64,000 nucleotides of DNA from Poecilobothrus nobilitatus (Eukaryota > Arthropoda > Insecta > Diptera > Dolichopodidae): positions 187,903,179-187,967,178 of the forward strand of contig OX352772.1 of the NCBI GenBank assembly GCA_947095535.1, written 5' to 3'. Shown here in pieces: positions 20,394 through 28,924 of this stretch. The notes below the pieces were generated by a model. It worked only from the letters and a program-made list of their open reading frames with translations, was not told the origin of the DNA and did not search any database. Made by a program: the position numbers and the translations under genes. Position 1 is the first letter of the stretch, and every line of letters begins with the position of its first letter.

Positions 20394-21686
20394 TTATAGG
20401 TTTGAGAATATATTTCGGTTTTTATCAATTTGTAAACTTGCATCAAATTCTCCATAAACAATAGCAGTCAGTGTAGATGTAAGTGGTTTTGATAGTCTTG
20501 CCTCAATTCTAACTGTACCTTGATTTAGTAGACCTTGACACACTTCATTTCCTGATGAATCTGGAGTTAAATCAAAAGCTAGAATGAAAAACCCATTACT
20601 AAACATGGTTTTTGTTATCTGATGACCTTTATCATTATGGTAAATTCCAGTTCCCGAAAAAAGTGTACTGTATGCTCTTGCACAGCAATTATTTTCATCT
20701 GAAAAACTGGTTTCAATTGCTGAATTAGGTATTTGAACACCATTTACGTTTAACACAAATTGTGAAATATCAAAATGTTTAAAATTGTATGGCTTTTTTG
20801 ACCTTTTTCCAGAGTAACCTGTATTTTCTGTCATGCAAAAAATGATTGTGTTTGGCAACTGTCCAATAAAAACATTATCAAGTGATATTGATGAACTATT
20901 CTGTGGAATGGTAAAAGTTTTTACCTCTACCCGTTTGTAATTGTATTTGGCATTAGTTTTTTCCAATACAGCATTATGTGCTAATAGCAAACTAGGATTA
21001 ATTGTTACATGTCTCATAAATAAAGTGGCTTCTAAAATTTTTAGTTGAGATTCATCAGTATCATCTGCAAAGAGGTAAAAATCTGGTTTTTCTAATGTTA
21101 GGACAACTCGAACATCGACATTGTTTATGAGAAGTGTAAACATATCTAAATGTAATTTCCCCATAAGTTCCACTACATTGCTATTTTGGTATAATTTTTG
21201 ACGTTCTTTTGAACCACTATTATCTGTTTTTGCTATATTTGGCTTATCTAGCATCCATCCACCACACTCCAAATGCGTTGTAGCGGTATCCGTACCATAA
21301 TTTAACAATGATTCAATATAAGCTCTGTAATGATAATTGCCATCTGATGGAGATATATTCTTTCCATTTAGTTGAACATTACATTGTTTTATTAATGAAT
21401 GTAACATATTATTAACCACACTTGGTTGTTGTATAGGTGTTCCATCAGTTTTTTTATCTTTATTCCATTGAGTTCCATCTTTTTTTAAAATTTGTACTTT
21501 TAATTTTAGATATGTCGAAGACAAGTCTCTATATGTATCACCGTGCCCTAGTGAAACAAATTCTATGACAGACGGATTATCTAAAGAAGCAATTGGGTTA
21601 TAGGAAACTTCTTCAGATCGTAAAATACTTGACTGAATAGGCTGTGTTTTAAAAATATCAAGCTCTGATTTCATACATTCAATCAT
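20394..21686 (-). CDS. MCP: Polinton major capsid protein (double jelly-roll type)
   Basis: The 430-aa protein belongs to the family widely annotated in animal genomes as transposon-derived protein F54H12.2-like, which was shown by structure prediction to be the Polinton major capsid protein with a double jelly-roll fold. Recognisable segments include IEFVSLGHGDTYRDLSSTYL near residue 42, VNNMLHSLIKQCNVQLNGK near residue 91 and NYHYRAYIESLLNYG near residue 117. Further on are LLINNVDVRVVLTLEKPDFY near residue 187 and, in the second half, FNGV/SNGFFILAFDLTPD and GTVRIEARLSKPL. The length is slightly below the usual 450-600. It is transcribed with the pVI-like gene just upstream (2-nt gap). The frame is intact, so the element could still make capsid protein. 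Confidence 0.93.
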   Translation of the reverse strand: MIECMKSELDIFKTQPIQSSILRSEEVSYNPIASLDNPSVIEFVSLGHGDTYRDLSSTYLKLKVQILKKDGTQWNKDKKTDGTPIQQPSVVNNMLHSLIKQCNVQLNGKNISPSDGNYHYRAYIESLLNYGTDTATTHLECGGWMLDKPNIAKTDNSGSKERQKLYQNSNVVELMGKLHLDMFTLLINNVDVRVVLTLEKPDFYLFADDTDESQLKILEATLFMRHVTINPSLLLAHNAVLEKTNAKYNYKRVEVKTFTIPQNSSSISLDNVFIGQLPNTIIFCMTENTGYSGKRSKKPYNFKHFDISQFVLNVNGVQIPNSAIETSFSDENNCCARAYSTLFSGTGIYHNDKGHQITKTMFSNGFFILAFDLTPDSSGNEVCQGLLNQGTVRIEARLSKPLTSTLTAIVYGEFDASLQIDKNRNIFSNL

Positions 21687-21688
21687 AA

Positions 21689-22129
21689 TTATTCAAAAAT
21701 ATCTTTTTGTTTGTTTTTGTTATTAACTTTGCGTCGCTTCGACGTAAAATAATTTAAATTATTAATGAGAGGTCTTTTTATAGATTTTCTTCGTTTTCTT
21801 TTGCCTTGTCCATACATTTCATTGAGTTTCCGAACTGCACCTCGTCTTACATTTTTCATTATCTCTTTACTTCGATCTTGAACCACTTCTTTTACATTTG
21901 CACCTGTGGCAATATCAGATAATGCATTAATACCAGAGTTAATAACCTCTTTTTTTAATATATTAGCTCCAGACGTAAATATTGGTTTTAAATATCTAAA
22001 AAGACCACCGCAAAAGCTCCCTAACCCTCGTCCCCTTTGGTAAGGTACAATTGAGTGTAACAAAGGACCAATATCCTCAAGACCTTTTCCTGATTGAACT
22101 AAATAATATTTGTAGTACGCTCTCTCCAT
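21689..22129 (-). CDS. Polinton pVI/pX-like minor virion protein
   Basis: The 146-aa basic protein starts with YYKYYLVQSGKGLEDIGPLL and has a Gly/Arg-rich turn (YQRGRGLGSFCGGLFRYLKP), then an amphipathic Ala/Ile/Gly stretch (GINALSDIATG) and a very basic tail (GKRKRRKSIKRP, KRRKVNNKNKQK). Polintons and adintoviruses carry a protein of this type between penton and major capsid genes, compared with the adenovirus membrane-active and core proteins VI and X. Function in this copy is inferred from that position and composition. The frame is intact, and the stop is 2 nt before the capsid start codon. Confidence 0.75.
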   Translation of the reverse strand: MERAYYKYYLVQSGKGLEDIGPLLHSIVPYQRGRGLGSFCGGLFRYLKPIFTSGANILKKEVINSGINALSDIATGANVKEVVQDRSKEIMKNVRRGAVRKLNEMYGQGKRKRRKSIKRPLINNLNYFTSKRRKVNNKNKQKDIFE

Positions 22130-22175
22130 AATGAATAAAATAAAATAATATATAGTTTTGTAAAATCGCTTTTAT

Positions 22176-23093
22176 TTATACTTTTTTAAAATGTAATACA
22201 ATTTTTGTTGGAATTGAACTATTGGAAAAGTTTATTTTGTATCCATATTTATCACATAAAAGTAATGAAATGTTATTAAATGATTTCTCCACATTGCAAT
22301 ATTGAATATTACTGAATTCTTTTACAGTATCAGTGAAAGAATTTTGTATTTTAACAGATCTTAAACACCTTATATCTTTATCACCTAGTTTTTGCGGTTC
22401 AATTATATCTGTGTATATAAAAAACATATCTGGTTTACTAATGGGAATCAATTGTACACTATCTATAAAAGTTTTGAAAGCTTCTATTACACGTGATTTA
22501 TATTTTTTAAAATCTGTAACTTTAAAAGATACTTGATTGAAACATGTTGTCAAAACTCCTTCGAGGGTATAAGCGTAATTTGCTCTTATTTTTATATCTA
22601 TTTTAGGCTTAGTAACACATATTGTGGTGTAACTTAAATTTTTAGGCATCTCCTCAGCTTTTATTGGTTGTGTATAATGAACTTCATCGTTTATAAAATT
22701 AAAAATTCCCCAAATAAACTGTCGTTCAACTTCTTTTCTTGTAAACCTATTAAGTGGGCGTATATTTTGAATTAGTGTTGGTAGTAGAAAAACTTTCCAG
22801 TCGCATATCATTTGGTTTTCTATGTATGGAATATATGATGTTCCAACCCCTATCATATCTTTCTGCATACCTTTAATAAATATTTGAGTACTTTTTTCCC
22901 ATTCTTCACCATACACATTTGGAACGAAATCATTAACATACATTTCTGAAATACCGACTTTCCACCTTGAACCACACATGTATTTATTCATTTTATTTGT
23001 AAAAGATGATAATGAATTTTCTGGATAATAGTTCATAGATGAATCACTGAGTAAAGTGGCGTAAAATTCATCATTTACTTGTATGTTGTTCAT
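22176..23093 (-). CDS. mCP: Polinton minor capsid protein (penton-like, single jelly-roll)
   Basis: The 305-aa protein shows the pattern of the Polinton penton. An N-terminal FYATLLSDSSMNYYPENSLS leads to SRWKVGISEMYVNDFVPNVY (residues about 40-62). Near the C-terminus are MFFIYTDIIEPQKLGDKDIR and LRSVKI, followed by NISLLLCDKYGYKINFSNSS and IVLHFKK. In the family this protein forms the pentameric vertices with a jelly-roll fold. The start ATG overlaps the stop of the upstream 194-aa gene by 4 nt (23093-23090), indicating a shared transcript. The frame is intact. A plus-strand open frame at 22333-22536 is a shadow. Confidence 0.88.
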   Translation of the reverse strand: MNNIQVNDEFYATLLSDSSMNYYPENSLSSFTNKMNKYMCGSRWKVGISEMYVNDFVPNVYGEEWEKSTQIFIKGMQKDMIGVGTSYIPYIENQMICDWKVFLLPTLIQNIRPLNRFTRKEVERQFIWGIFNFINDEVHYTQPIKAEEMPKNLSYTTICVTKPKIDIKIRANYAYTLEGVLTTCFNQVSFKVTDFKKYKSRVIEAFKTFIDSVQLIPISKPDMFFIYTDIIEPQKLGDKDIRCLRSVKIQNSFTDTVKEFSNIQYCNVEKSFNNISLLLCDKYGYKINFSNSSIPTKIVLHFKKV

Positions 23094-23740
23094 GAGCTTG
23101 CGGATTTATTCTTACGAATTGGAAAATTAAGTTCTGTTTGAGTATTACCTACTGCTGACCTTAAAACACGTCTTGATGAATTATTAAACTCTTTGCTATT
23201 TATAGTTTTTTCTTTTTTCGTTGGTGGGCTTGGGCTATCTAAAGGAACAGTTATAATGTCCCCTGTATCAGTTTCAAAAATTTGTACATTTTGATTTCTA
23301 ATTGATTTTCTTTTTCTAAGGCGTTCTCCAACTGAAGCAGCTGACAATGCTTTTGTTAAAACATTTTCCTGAATTTCATCATCAAATACTTCGTCATCAG
23401 CTTCTTTTTCATATACTTCTTCTTCTTCAGGAACAACTTGTATTCCTACATTCTTATATTCAGGAAAATGCGATTGAGCTTCCGCATCTATATACATTGG
23501 TTTTGCACGAGTTTGAGTACCTTTTGTTTCCGTAATTTTTACTTTCTCCTCTTTATTTCTAGGAAGTACTCTATTTTTGTTTCTTATTTTAAATAAATTT
23601 TGTCTGTATAAATACCATTTTTGAGTGTCTGTTAGATATTTATTTAACAATATTTTTTTCATATTTTTATCCAACTCATTTAATTAAAAGTCTGCATTTT
23701 GTTTCATTTTCTCATAAATCTCGGGTTTTAGTATAATCAT
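23090..23740 (-). pseudogene. Polinton charged protein, about 216 codons with an in-frame TAA near the N-terminus
   Basis: The visible open part (23674-23090) encodes a Lys/Glu-rich protein beginning DKNMKKILLNKYLTDTQKWY and LYRQNL, with an acidic middle (VPEEEEVYEKEADDEVFDDE) and a basic Ser-rich tail. The same frame extends 22 codons upstream to ATG 23740 (MIILKPEIYEKMKQNADF), interrupted only by TAA at codon 19. This matches the arrangement in related elements, where a short MxxLVP-type start precedes a LDxxMxxIL helix. The gene therefore seems nonsense-mutated, unless translation starts at the Met of MKKILL (23662). No domain is known. Its place between ATPase and penton suggests a virion or scaffold role (inference). 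Confidence 0.6.
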
Positions 23741-23760
23741 TTTGTTAAATGTTGTATTAT

Positions 23761-24094
23761 TCATTTTATAAAATTTCCAATTATCCCTGATAGTACTGCA
23801 CCAAGAAGTGTAGGTAAAAATCCACCACGTTGAATAATGATTTTTCTTTTATTATATAGATTTTTGGCGGCAAATGAGGAATCTCAATTCCTTTTTATAC
23901 TTTCGTAATTGGGTTGTTGATTTTTTACTTAGATTACAATTACCTTTTAAAATATTTAAAGCAATTTCACAAAATGTTTTGATTACTTCAGGGTCACAAT
24001 GTTTTATAATAACTTTCTGAAATTTCGGTTTAGAGCTTTTTAATAGGTGCAATATATGACGGTTGACCTTCAAACGTTTCATATTCTTTGCCAA
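23761..24094 (-). pseudogene. Small Polinton protein with hydrophobic C-terminus, frameshifted
   Basis: The first 80 codons (24094-23852) are basic: LKVNRHILHLLKSSKPKFQK, then EIALNILKGNCNLSKKSTTQ and LRKYKKELRFL. The NILxGN...LRxYKxxLRxL pattern is frequent in small Polinton proteins. At about 23875 the reading slips. The following frame, open to TGA 23763-23761, gives AAKNLYNKRKIIIQRGGFLP and TLLGAVLSGIIGNFIK, a typical QRGGF...LL hydrophobic tail. So the true protein is about 110 aa and is broken by a one-base-type frameshift. The start overlaps the ATPase C-terminus by 65 nt. A later Met (MKRLKVNRHIL, at 24082) may be the native start. Probable membrane-interacting minor virion protein (inference). 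Confidence 0.7.
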
Positions 24095-24704
24095 ATTGTT
24101 CTATTTGCTCTCTTGTACAAAACCACAAACCTTTTCCAAATATATCACTTCTTAATCGAAATATATCATTAACGTCTTGAGTAAGATCTATTAATATATA
24201 CCCGTATGGTTCTGACGTCACTTCATTATATACTTTTTCAAATGCTTTGATTTGATTGGGATATATTTGGCGAGCTAGAGGTAATATCTGCGATTTATCT
24301 CTTAGATTTTTGAAAAGTACTAGATATTTACAGTTAAGCGAAATATCTCTTGAAAATTTACCCTGGTGAAAAACATTTTGTGTTACAAATATTACAGATA
24401 AATTTCTATGGTGTGATCCTCTAGTAAATAAATCACATACATACTTATCATGGGAATTTAACATCATATCATCGATAATAATTAACAAAGGTTCTTTATT
24501 GTCATTAAAATCCGGAATAGTGTTACTATATTCCACATCTTTTAAATATTTTGGAACGGCATTTTTGTCTGGATTACACCAAATAATTTTATTAAAATGT
24601 GGTTGTATATTTTCTTTTTTATACTTTATTAAATTATGAATAAAATTGGTTTTACCACAGCATGATGGCCCCGCTACCATCATTGTAAATGGATGAAATA
24701 GCAT
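24030..24704 (-). CDS. ATP: Polinton FtsK/HerA-type genome-packaging ATPase (A32-like)
   Basis: The protein is a P-loop ATPase of the type that pumps DNA into capsids in adenovirus- and poxvirus-like lineages. The first ATG is at 24704 (MLFHPFTMMVAGPSCCGKT); an upstream GTG at 24728 would add eight residues and is unlikely. The Walker A motif AGPSCCGKT comes within the first 20 residues. Walker B LLIIIDDM follows about 55 residues later. A sensor-type SVIFVTQNVF and a basic SLNCKYLVLFKNLRDKSQI segment complete the core. Its length of about 224 aa is normal. It is the first gene of the long minus-strand block, and its start is 41 bp from the divergent 189-aa gene, so the AT-rich spacer probably carries both promoters. 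The frame is intact. Confidence 0.92.
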   Translation of the reverse strand: MLFHPFTMMVAGPSCCGKTNFIHNLIKYKKENIQPHFNKIIWCNPDKNAVPKYLKDVEYSNTIPDFNDNKEPLLIIIDDMMLNSHDKYVCDLFTRGSHHRNLSVIFVTQNVFHQGKFSRDISLNCKYLVLFKNLRDKSQILPLARQIYPNQIKAFEKVYNEVTSEPYGYILIDLTQDVNDIFRLRSDIFGKGLWFCTREQIEQFGKEYETFEGQPSYIAPIKKL

Positions 24705-24745
24705 AGTTGTATTAGTTAAAAATAGCACTGTTAACCTATATTTAT

Positions 24746-25315
24746 ATGAAAAGCTCTTTTGCCGAAGTGAATATAAATGTAAATTTATTTATTCTAATGA
24801 GTATTCTTACACAAACCGTCGACATGGTTAAACGAGTTCTCATAGTTGACCTACAATTTTTACAAGGAAATGAAAAGCAATATTTCATAAAAGAATTAGC
24901 CATACTTGAAAAAGGAAGTTTAATTCCAACTGTCTATCACTTCAAAGCACCGTACCCCTCAGAGGAACTTAGTCCGGATATGAAATATAATAACCAGTAT
25001 TGCGAAAATAAAATAAATGGACTTAAATGGAATAACGGTCTAGTTGAATATTTAGATGTAAAATGCATATTAAAACACTATTTAGAGTCAGCTGAAAAAA
25101 TTTATGTTAAAGAAGAACAAAAAAAACTATTCCTTCAAAAGTACATTGACAGTGATAAAATAGAAGATTTAAGCAGAAACTTGCCGTCATTACAAAAGAT
25201 TGATAACTTTAAATCAAATTGTCCTATACACTTATTAAACAACAATTTCAGATGTGCTGTTAAAAATTGTTATAATGTATGTATGTATCTTTTAAAAGAA
25301 AAAATGTTAGATTAA
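24746..25315 (+). CDS. Polinton protein of unknown function, up to 189 aa
   Basis: The open frame starts at ATG 24746, but the conserved part begins at the in-frame Met 24824 (MVKRVLIVDLQFLQGNEKQY), which is the likelier start. A FIKELAILEKGS segment, FKAPYP, NGLKWNNGLVEYLDVKC, IYVKEEQKKLFLQKYI and a C-terminal His/Cys-containing NNNFRCAVKNCYNVCMYLL follow. Proteins with this order (VDxQxF, KELA, FxxP, GLxW, YVKxxxK, DL, Cys/His end) are abundant as uncharacterised multi-copy proteins in insect genomes. The first-strand Asp and the late His/Cys could fit a nuclease-like RNase H fold, but this is unproven. It is transcribed away from the ATPase and lies against the right terminal repeat. Confidence 0.7.
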   Translation: MKSSFAEVNINVNLFILMSILTQTVDMVKRVLIVDLQFLQGNEKQYFIKELAILEKGSLIPTVYHFKAPYPSEELSPDMKYNNQYCENKINGLKWNNGLVEYLDVKCILKHYLESAEKIYVKEEQKKLFLQKYIDSDKIEDLSRNLPSLQKIDNFKSNCPIHLLNNNFRCAVKNCYNVCMYLLKEKMLD

Positions 25316-25434
25316 AACAGCACAGATTTCTATAAAATTGTAAAATATTTTTAAATAAAAAATTATTTCAAACATATAAATAAATTTGTTTTATTTTTTT
25401 TTAACACAACATAAGAATACATCTTTTTTGTTCT

Positions 25435-26238
25435 ACATTCTTACATATCAATAAAATCTTAAAATACTAATAATTTTTTCTTTCCTCTTCTTTAAATATT
25501 TCATCAGAACAAAAAAGAAAAGAAAAAATTCATCTCAAAATATCAATTTGGTCAAGGTTGATTCAGATTTAAAAACCAGCTTTGCACTTTTTTCTTTTAA
25601 TTTTAAAAATTCGCATAGGTACACTTAATTTGTTTAAATTTTTCTCTTTACATTTTATAAAAACGCATTTTTTCTTACTATATCCATTTACGCCTATTAC
25701 TTAAACCACATGTTAGATATTTTTGATTTTCTGTTTGTTTTCTTTTTATTCATATTTTTGTCAACATTCTTACATAACAATAAAATCTTATACGGTGATA
25801 CTCGCAATTAATTAATGGTTTTTATTTCCTCTTCTTTAAATACTTCATAAAAAAAAGAAAAAACAAGAAAAAAAGAAAAAAAATGCATCTCAAAATTGCA
25901 TTAATTTTGTTGATTCTTCATCTAAGATGTAAAAAACCAGTTTGCACTTTTTTTTAATTTTAAAGAAACGTATAGGTACATTTTTTTTCTCTTTACATTG
26001 TATGAAAAAGCATTTTTTTTTCCCTACTATTTTCCTACATACCTATTACTTAAACCAAGTATACAATCTTTATAAACAACTGACGATCGCCGCCAGTCTG
26101 ACTTACTTTTAAAATGACCTTGACATACTTCCTGTCTGGCCTTCCGGGTGACCTTGACCTACTTCTGGGTGACCTTGACCTACTTCCGGGTGACCTTGAC
26201 CTACTGACCTGTCTGGCCCAAGTGCCTACCTATCTACT
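25435..26238. repeat. Right terminal inverted repeat with internal tandem units
   Basis: Read in reverse complement it matches the left repeat from the outermost base inward. It shows the same landmarks (CCTATTACTTAAACCA at 25691 and 26041; TCTTTAAATA near 25490 and 25830; CATTCTTACATA near 25435 and 25765), giving about two units with a period near 350 bp. It is about 550 bp shorter than the left repeat. A polypurine-poor T-rich composition and many A/T runs are shared by both ends. The 25316-25434 stretch before it is AT-rich. Confidence 0.85.
26112..26208. repeat. 21-bp tandem repeats near the right Polinton terminus
   Basis: The unit GGGTGACCTTGACCTACTTC plus one base repeats at 26146, 26167 and 26188, with a degenerate copy before it (about 26114-26136). 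The left terminus has only degenerate traces of the same unit. It accounts for the apparent open frame 26114-26305, which is not a gene. Confidence 0.9.
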
Positions 26239-26244
26239 GATGTT
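26239..26244. repeat. Right target-site duplication GATGTT
   Basis: Identical to 11393-11398 and directly adjacent to the last Polinton base (26238). Confidence 0.95.
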
Positions 26245-28880
26245 TCTTACAAATAATTCTTATGGCATGTGTTTGCGAGACCAGCAATTGTTTAATTTTA
26301 CTTAAATAAGTGCCACCCCAACATGTAATGCCATACTGCAACTTTGAATGAAAGAGTACATAATATACCATTAGACTAATTTTCTTAGAACTGTATAGGT
26401 TTACATTATAAAGCTGCCTAAGAACATTATTTAGGTATTTTTTTAAATAATTCGTATGTGCATTCCATCATAGTCTATTATCAATGAGAATTCCTAGATA
26501 TTTAAATATTTTTACATTTTCAATTTTAAAACAATCTGAATGACAAGCTGAATAATTTAAGTTTGGGCCTAATGGAAACCTATTACAATGGGGCGAATGA
26601 TGATATAGATTCAGGTCAACACAAGGTGAATTATAAATTTTGAAATACATATATTTTGTTTTATTACTGATAGTTAATATGTGCTTCCCGAAACAGATTC
26701 TAAGAAGCTCTAAATCAAAGTTCATATTTTCACAAATTTCAGAAATATCACAGGTATAAGAAAAAGCAGTATCATCTGCAAAAGCTGTAGGATTCCCTTT
26801 AAATGGTTGTAAAAAAATAGAATTAATATAAATTAAAAATAAAATTGGACCTAGTAGAGAACCCTGAGAGACACCATAAGATAGTTCAAGAATAGAACTC
26901 ATAGCATTACCTAATTTAACTTTTTGTTTTCTATTAGATATGAATGATTTAAGCCAATTATCCTCTAAAACTTATATTATATAATTTTGACAATAGCAAT
27001 TTACAATCAACTAAATCAAAAGCTTTTGTTATATCAATAAATAGAGCAGAACATGATTTATTCTTATTTAAAACCATCGTAAATTTCAGCAGGCCTCTTC
27101 AGTTGATTTGCTTTTTTAAAAAGCGAAACTGGCTAATACTAAAGAAATGATTTTTATTTAAAAAACCAAGCATTCTGTGTTTGGCAGCTTTTTCAAATAT
27201 TTTTGATAGCGTAGACAAAATCGAAATAGGCCTATAATTGTTTACATTTGCAGAATTGTCTGTTTTAAAAAGCGCAAGAACCTCAGCAACTTTTAATTTA
27301 TCAGGAAATATACCATCCATTATACTTTTATTGAAAATAAATAAAAGTATATCAATTATTTGAAAAGATACTCTTTTAATAATAGTACTAGGCATTCAAT
27401 CGGAAGTTTTCGAATGAGAATTATCCAGACTATTTATAATTGTCAATATTTTATGAGGAGAGATCGGTTGAAAGAGAAAGCTATTTGCCTGATGAGTATC
27501 TCTCACAATACTTAAATTAGAAGGATTAGAGTATCCAGTACTAAAAATAAAATTTTTATAAACTTCCACAAAATATTTATTAAAATAATTCTCTAATACA
27601 TTATTGTCTGTAACTAAATTATCCTCAATATCTAAGACTATATTATTACTATTACTCCATTTTATTTAAAAAACTATTGAGAAAGAATGGAATCTAGCCA
27701 TTCTTTTCTTATATTCCGCTTATATTGATTGAAATTACGCTGGTAAAACTGATCTTTATAAGTAAAAATTTCATTTTTAATTTCGTTACAAAGATTAAGA
27801 TAATATTTATTTAAACGATTGTTGTTTGGATATTTTCGACATATTTTTTGTAATTTATTACGTTTTCTAATTTTGTACAGTAAATTATTAAACATCCATG
27901 GCTTTAATTTTTTAATTTTATTGTTAGGATAAAAGAGTGATTCTAGTTACTAAGTTACTAATAGTTACTAATTTCAATATAATTACATTATTTTAATAAA
28001 TGTATCAAATGCCAAAGATACGTCATTCTCTGCCTGAACATCGCATCACATTTCATAGTTGAGAAAGCTTTTTAAATAATTAGTGTCAATATTCAGGGAC
28101 TTGATATTAGCATTTTTATCGCCTTTATTCATTAACGTATCTGCAAAGAAAATATTAAGCATCATATGAACAGATATTTTAAAATCAGAAATAAATGTAA
28201 TGAGCGAGTGAGAATTATTTATATTACATCTATAAAAAATATGATCAATACAAGAAGAGCTTGTCGAAGTATTTCGAGTAGGTTCATTAACTAAAGAAAT
28301 AAAACCATTAGAGGTTTCATGACTAAATAGTTATCATCATGACTAAATAGTTATCTGTATCATTTGAATTACCTAAAATATCTATATTAAGATCTCCCAA
28401 AATAATACAATTCCTAAAATTTAAAATAGAAAGTAAATTAGAGAATTCGTTTAAAAAAATTTTAATACAATACTCATATAGCCTATGAATGCACAGAAAA
28501 CAGTAAGATACGTCATTAATAACACATACAACTTTAAGAATATCAGCACTAGTAAAATTTAAAAATGAGACATCATATTTTACATTGTTTTTAAGAAAAA
28601 CAGCAAAACCACCAGCTGCATACTTATCATTACAATTTGCGAAAAAATTATTGTTAGGTATTGAATAGTTATTAATTTCGTTTTCAAATATCCATATGTC
28701 AGTAAGAAATAAAATTTCCAGGAAATTATCTAAAGAATATAGGATAACCAAACCAGAATCAAAATTCTTTCTAAGACTCCTGATATTTTGATGTATGACA
28801 TGAAAATTATTATTTACATTTAACAAATTAAAATCCAAACAATTTCTGGTAGTGGGAAGATCATTATTTAATAGATAATA
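26245..28880 (-). pseudogene. CR1/L2-like LINE ORF2 (endonuclease and reverse transcriptase), 5' part of the LINE split by the Polinton
   Basis: The minus strand carries an APE-type endonuclease at 28838-28323 (VIHQNIRSLRKN at the start, then FLTDIWI, AAGGFAVFLKNN and IILGDLNIDILG), a linker at 27895-27674, and reverse transcriptase at 27395-26468. The latter has NVNNYRPISILSTLSKIFEK, then YGVSQGSLLGPILFLIYINS, the active site AFADDTAFSYT, and IFKYLGILIDNRL. The frame continues with one TGA to the Polinton boundary (LLVSQTHAIRIICKKH) and then in 11398-11052. Frame breaks near 27400-27670 and 28280-28320 show it was already decaying or has decayed since. It is in the same orientation as Gclc. 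A 20-bp direct duplication (ATGACTAAATAGTTATC) lies at 28320-28357. Confidence 0.85.
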
Positions 28881-28924
28881 ACAAAACTATTTTTACTTTG
28901 CATAATAATTTTTAAAAATAAAAT

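Larger units (their letters stand above)
11399..26238. mobile_element. Polinton/Maverick virus-like DNA transposon, full length (14,840 bp)
   Basis: The element begins AGTAGATAGGTAGGCACTTG and ends with the reverse complement of that sequence. It has inverted repeats hundreds of bases long and lies between perfect GATGTT duplications. It carries the complete Polinton gene set. On the plus strand at the left are DNA polymerase B and integrase, then a Gln/His-rich protein. On the minus strand, right to left, are the ATPase, two small proteins, penton, pVI-like protein, major capsid protein, a 110-aa protein, protease and a 178-aa protein. A 189-aa gene lies on the plus strand at the right. Polintons are known to encode virion proteins and to be related to adintoviruses. 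The polymerase is broken in two places and two small genes are also broken, so this copy cannot replicate alone. Integrase, protease, ATPase and capsid frames are open. It sits inside a LINE, itself inside a Gclc intron. Confidence 0.95.

Noticed and set aside
26114..26305. 63-codon open frame with repeated GDLDLL units
   Set aside because: It is produced by the 21-bp tandem repeats of the Polinton right end and crosses the element boundary.
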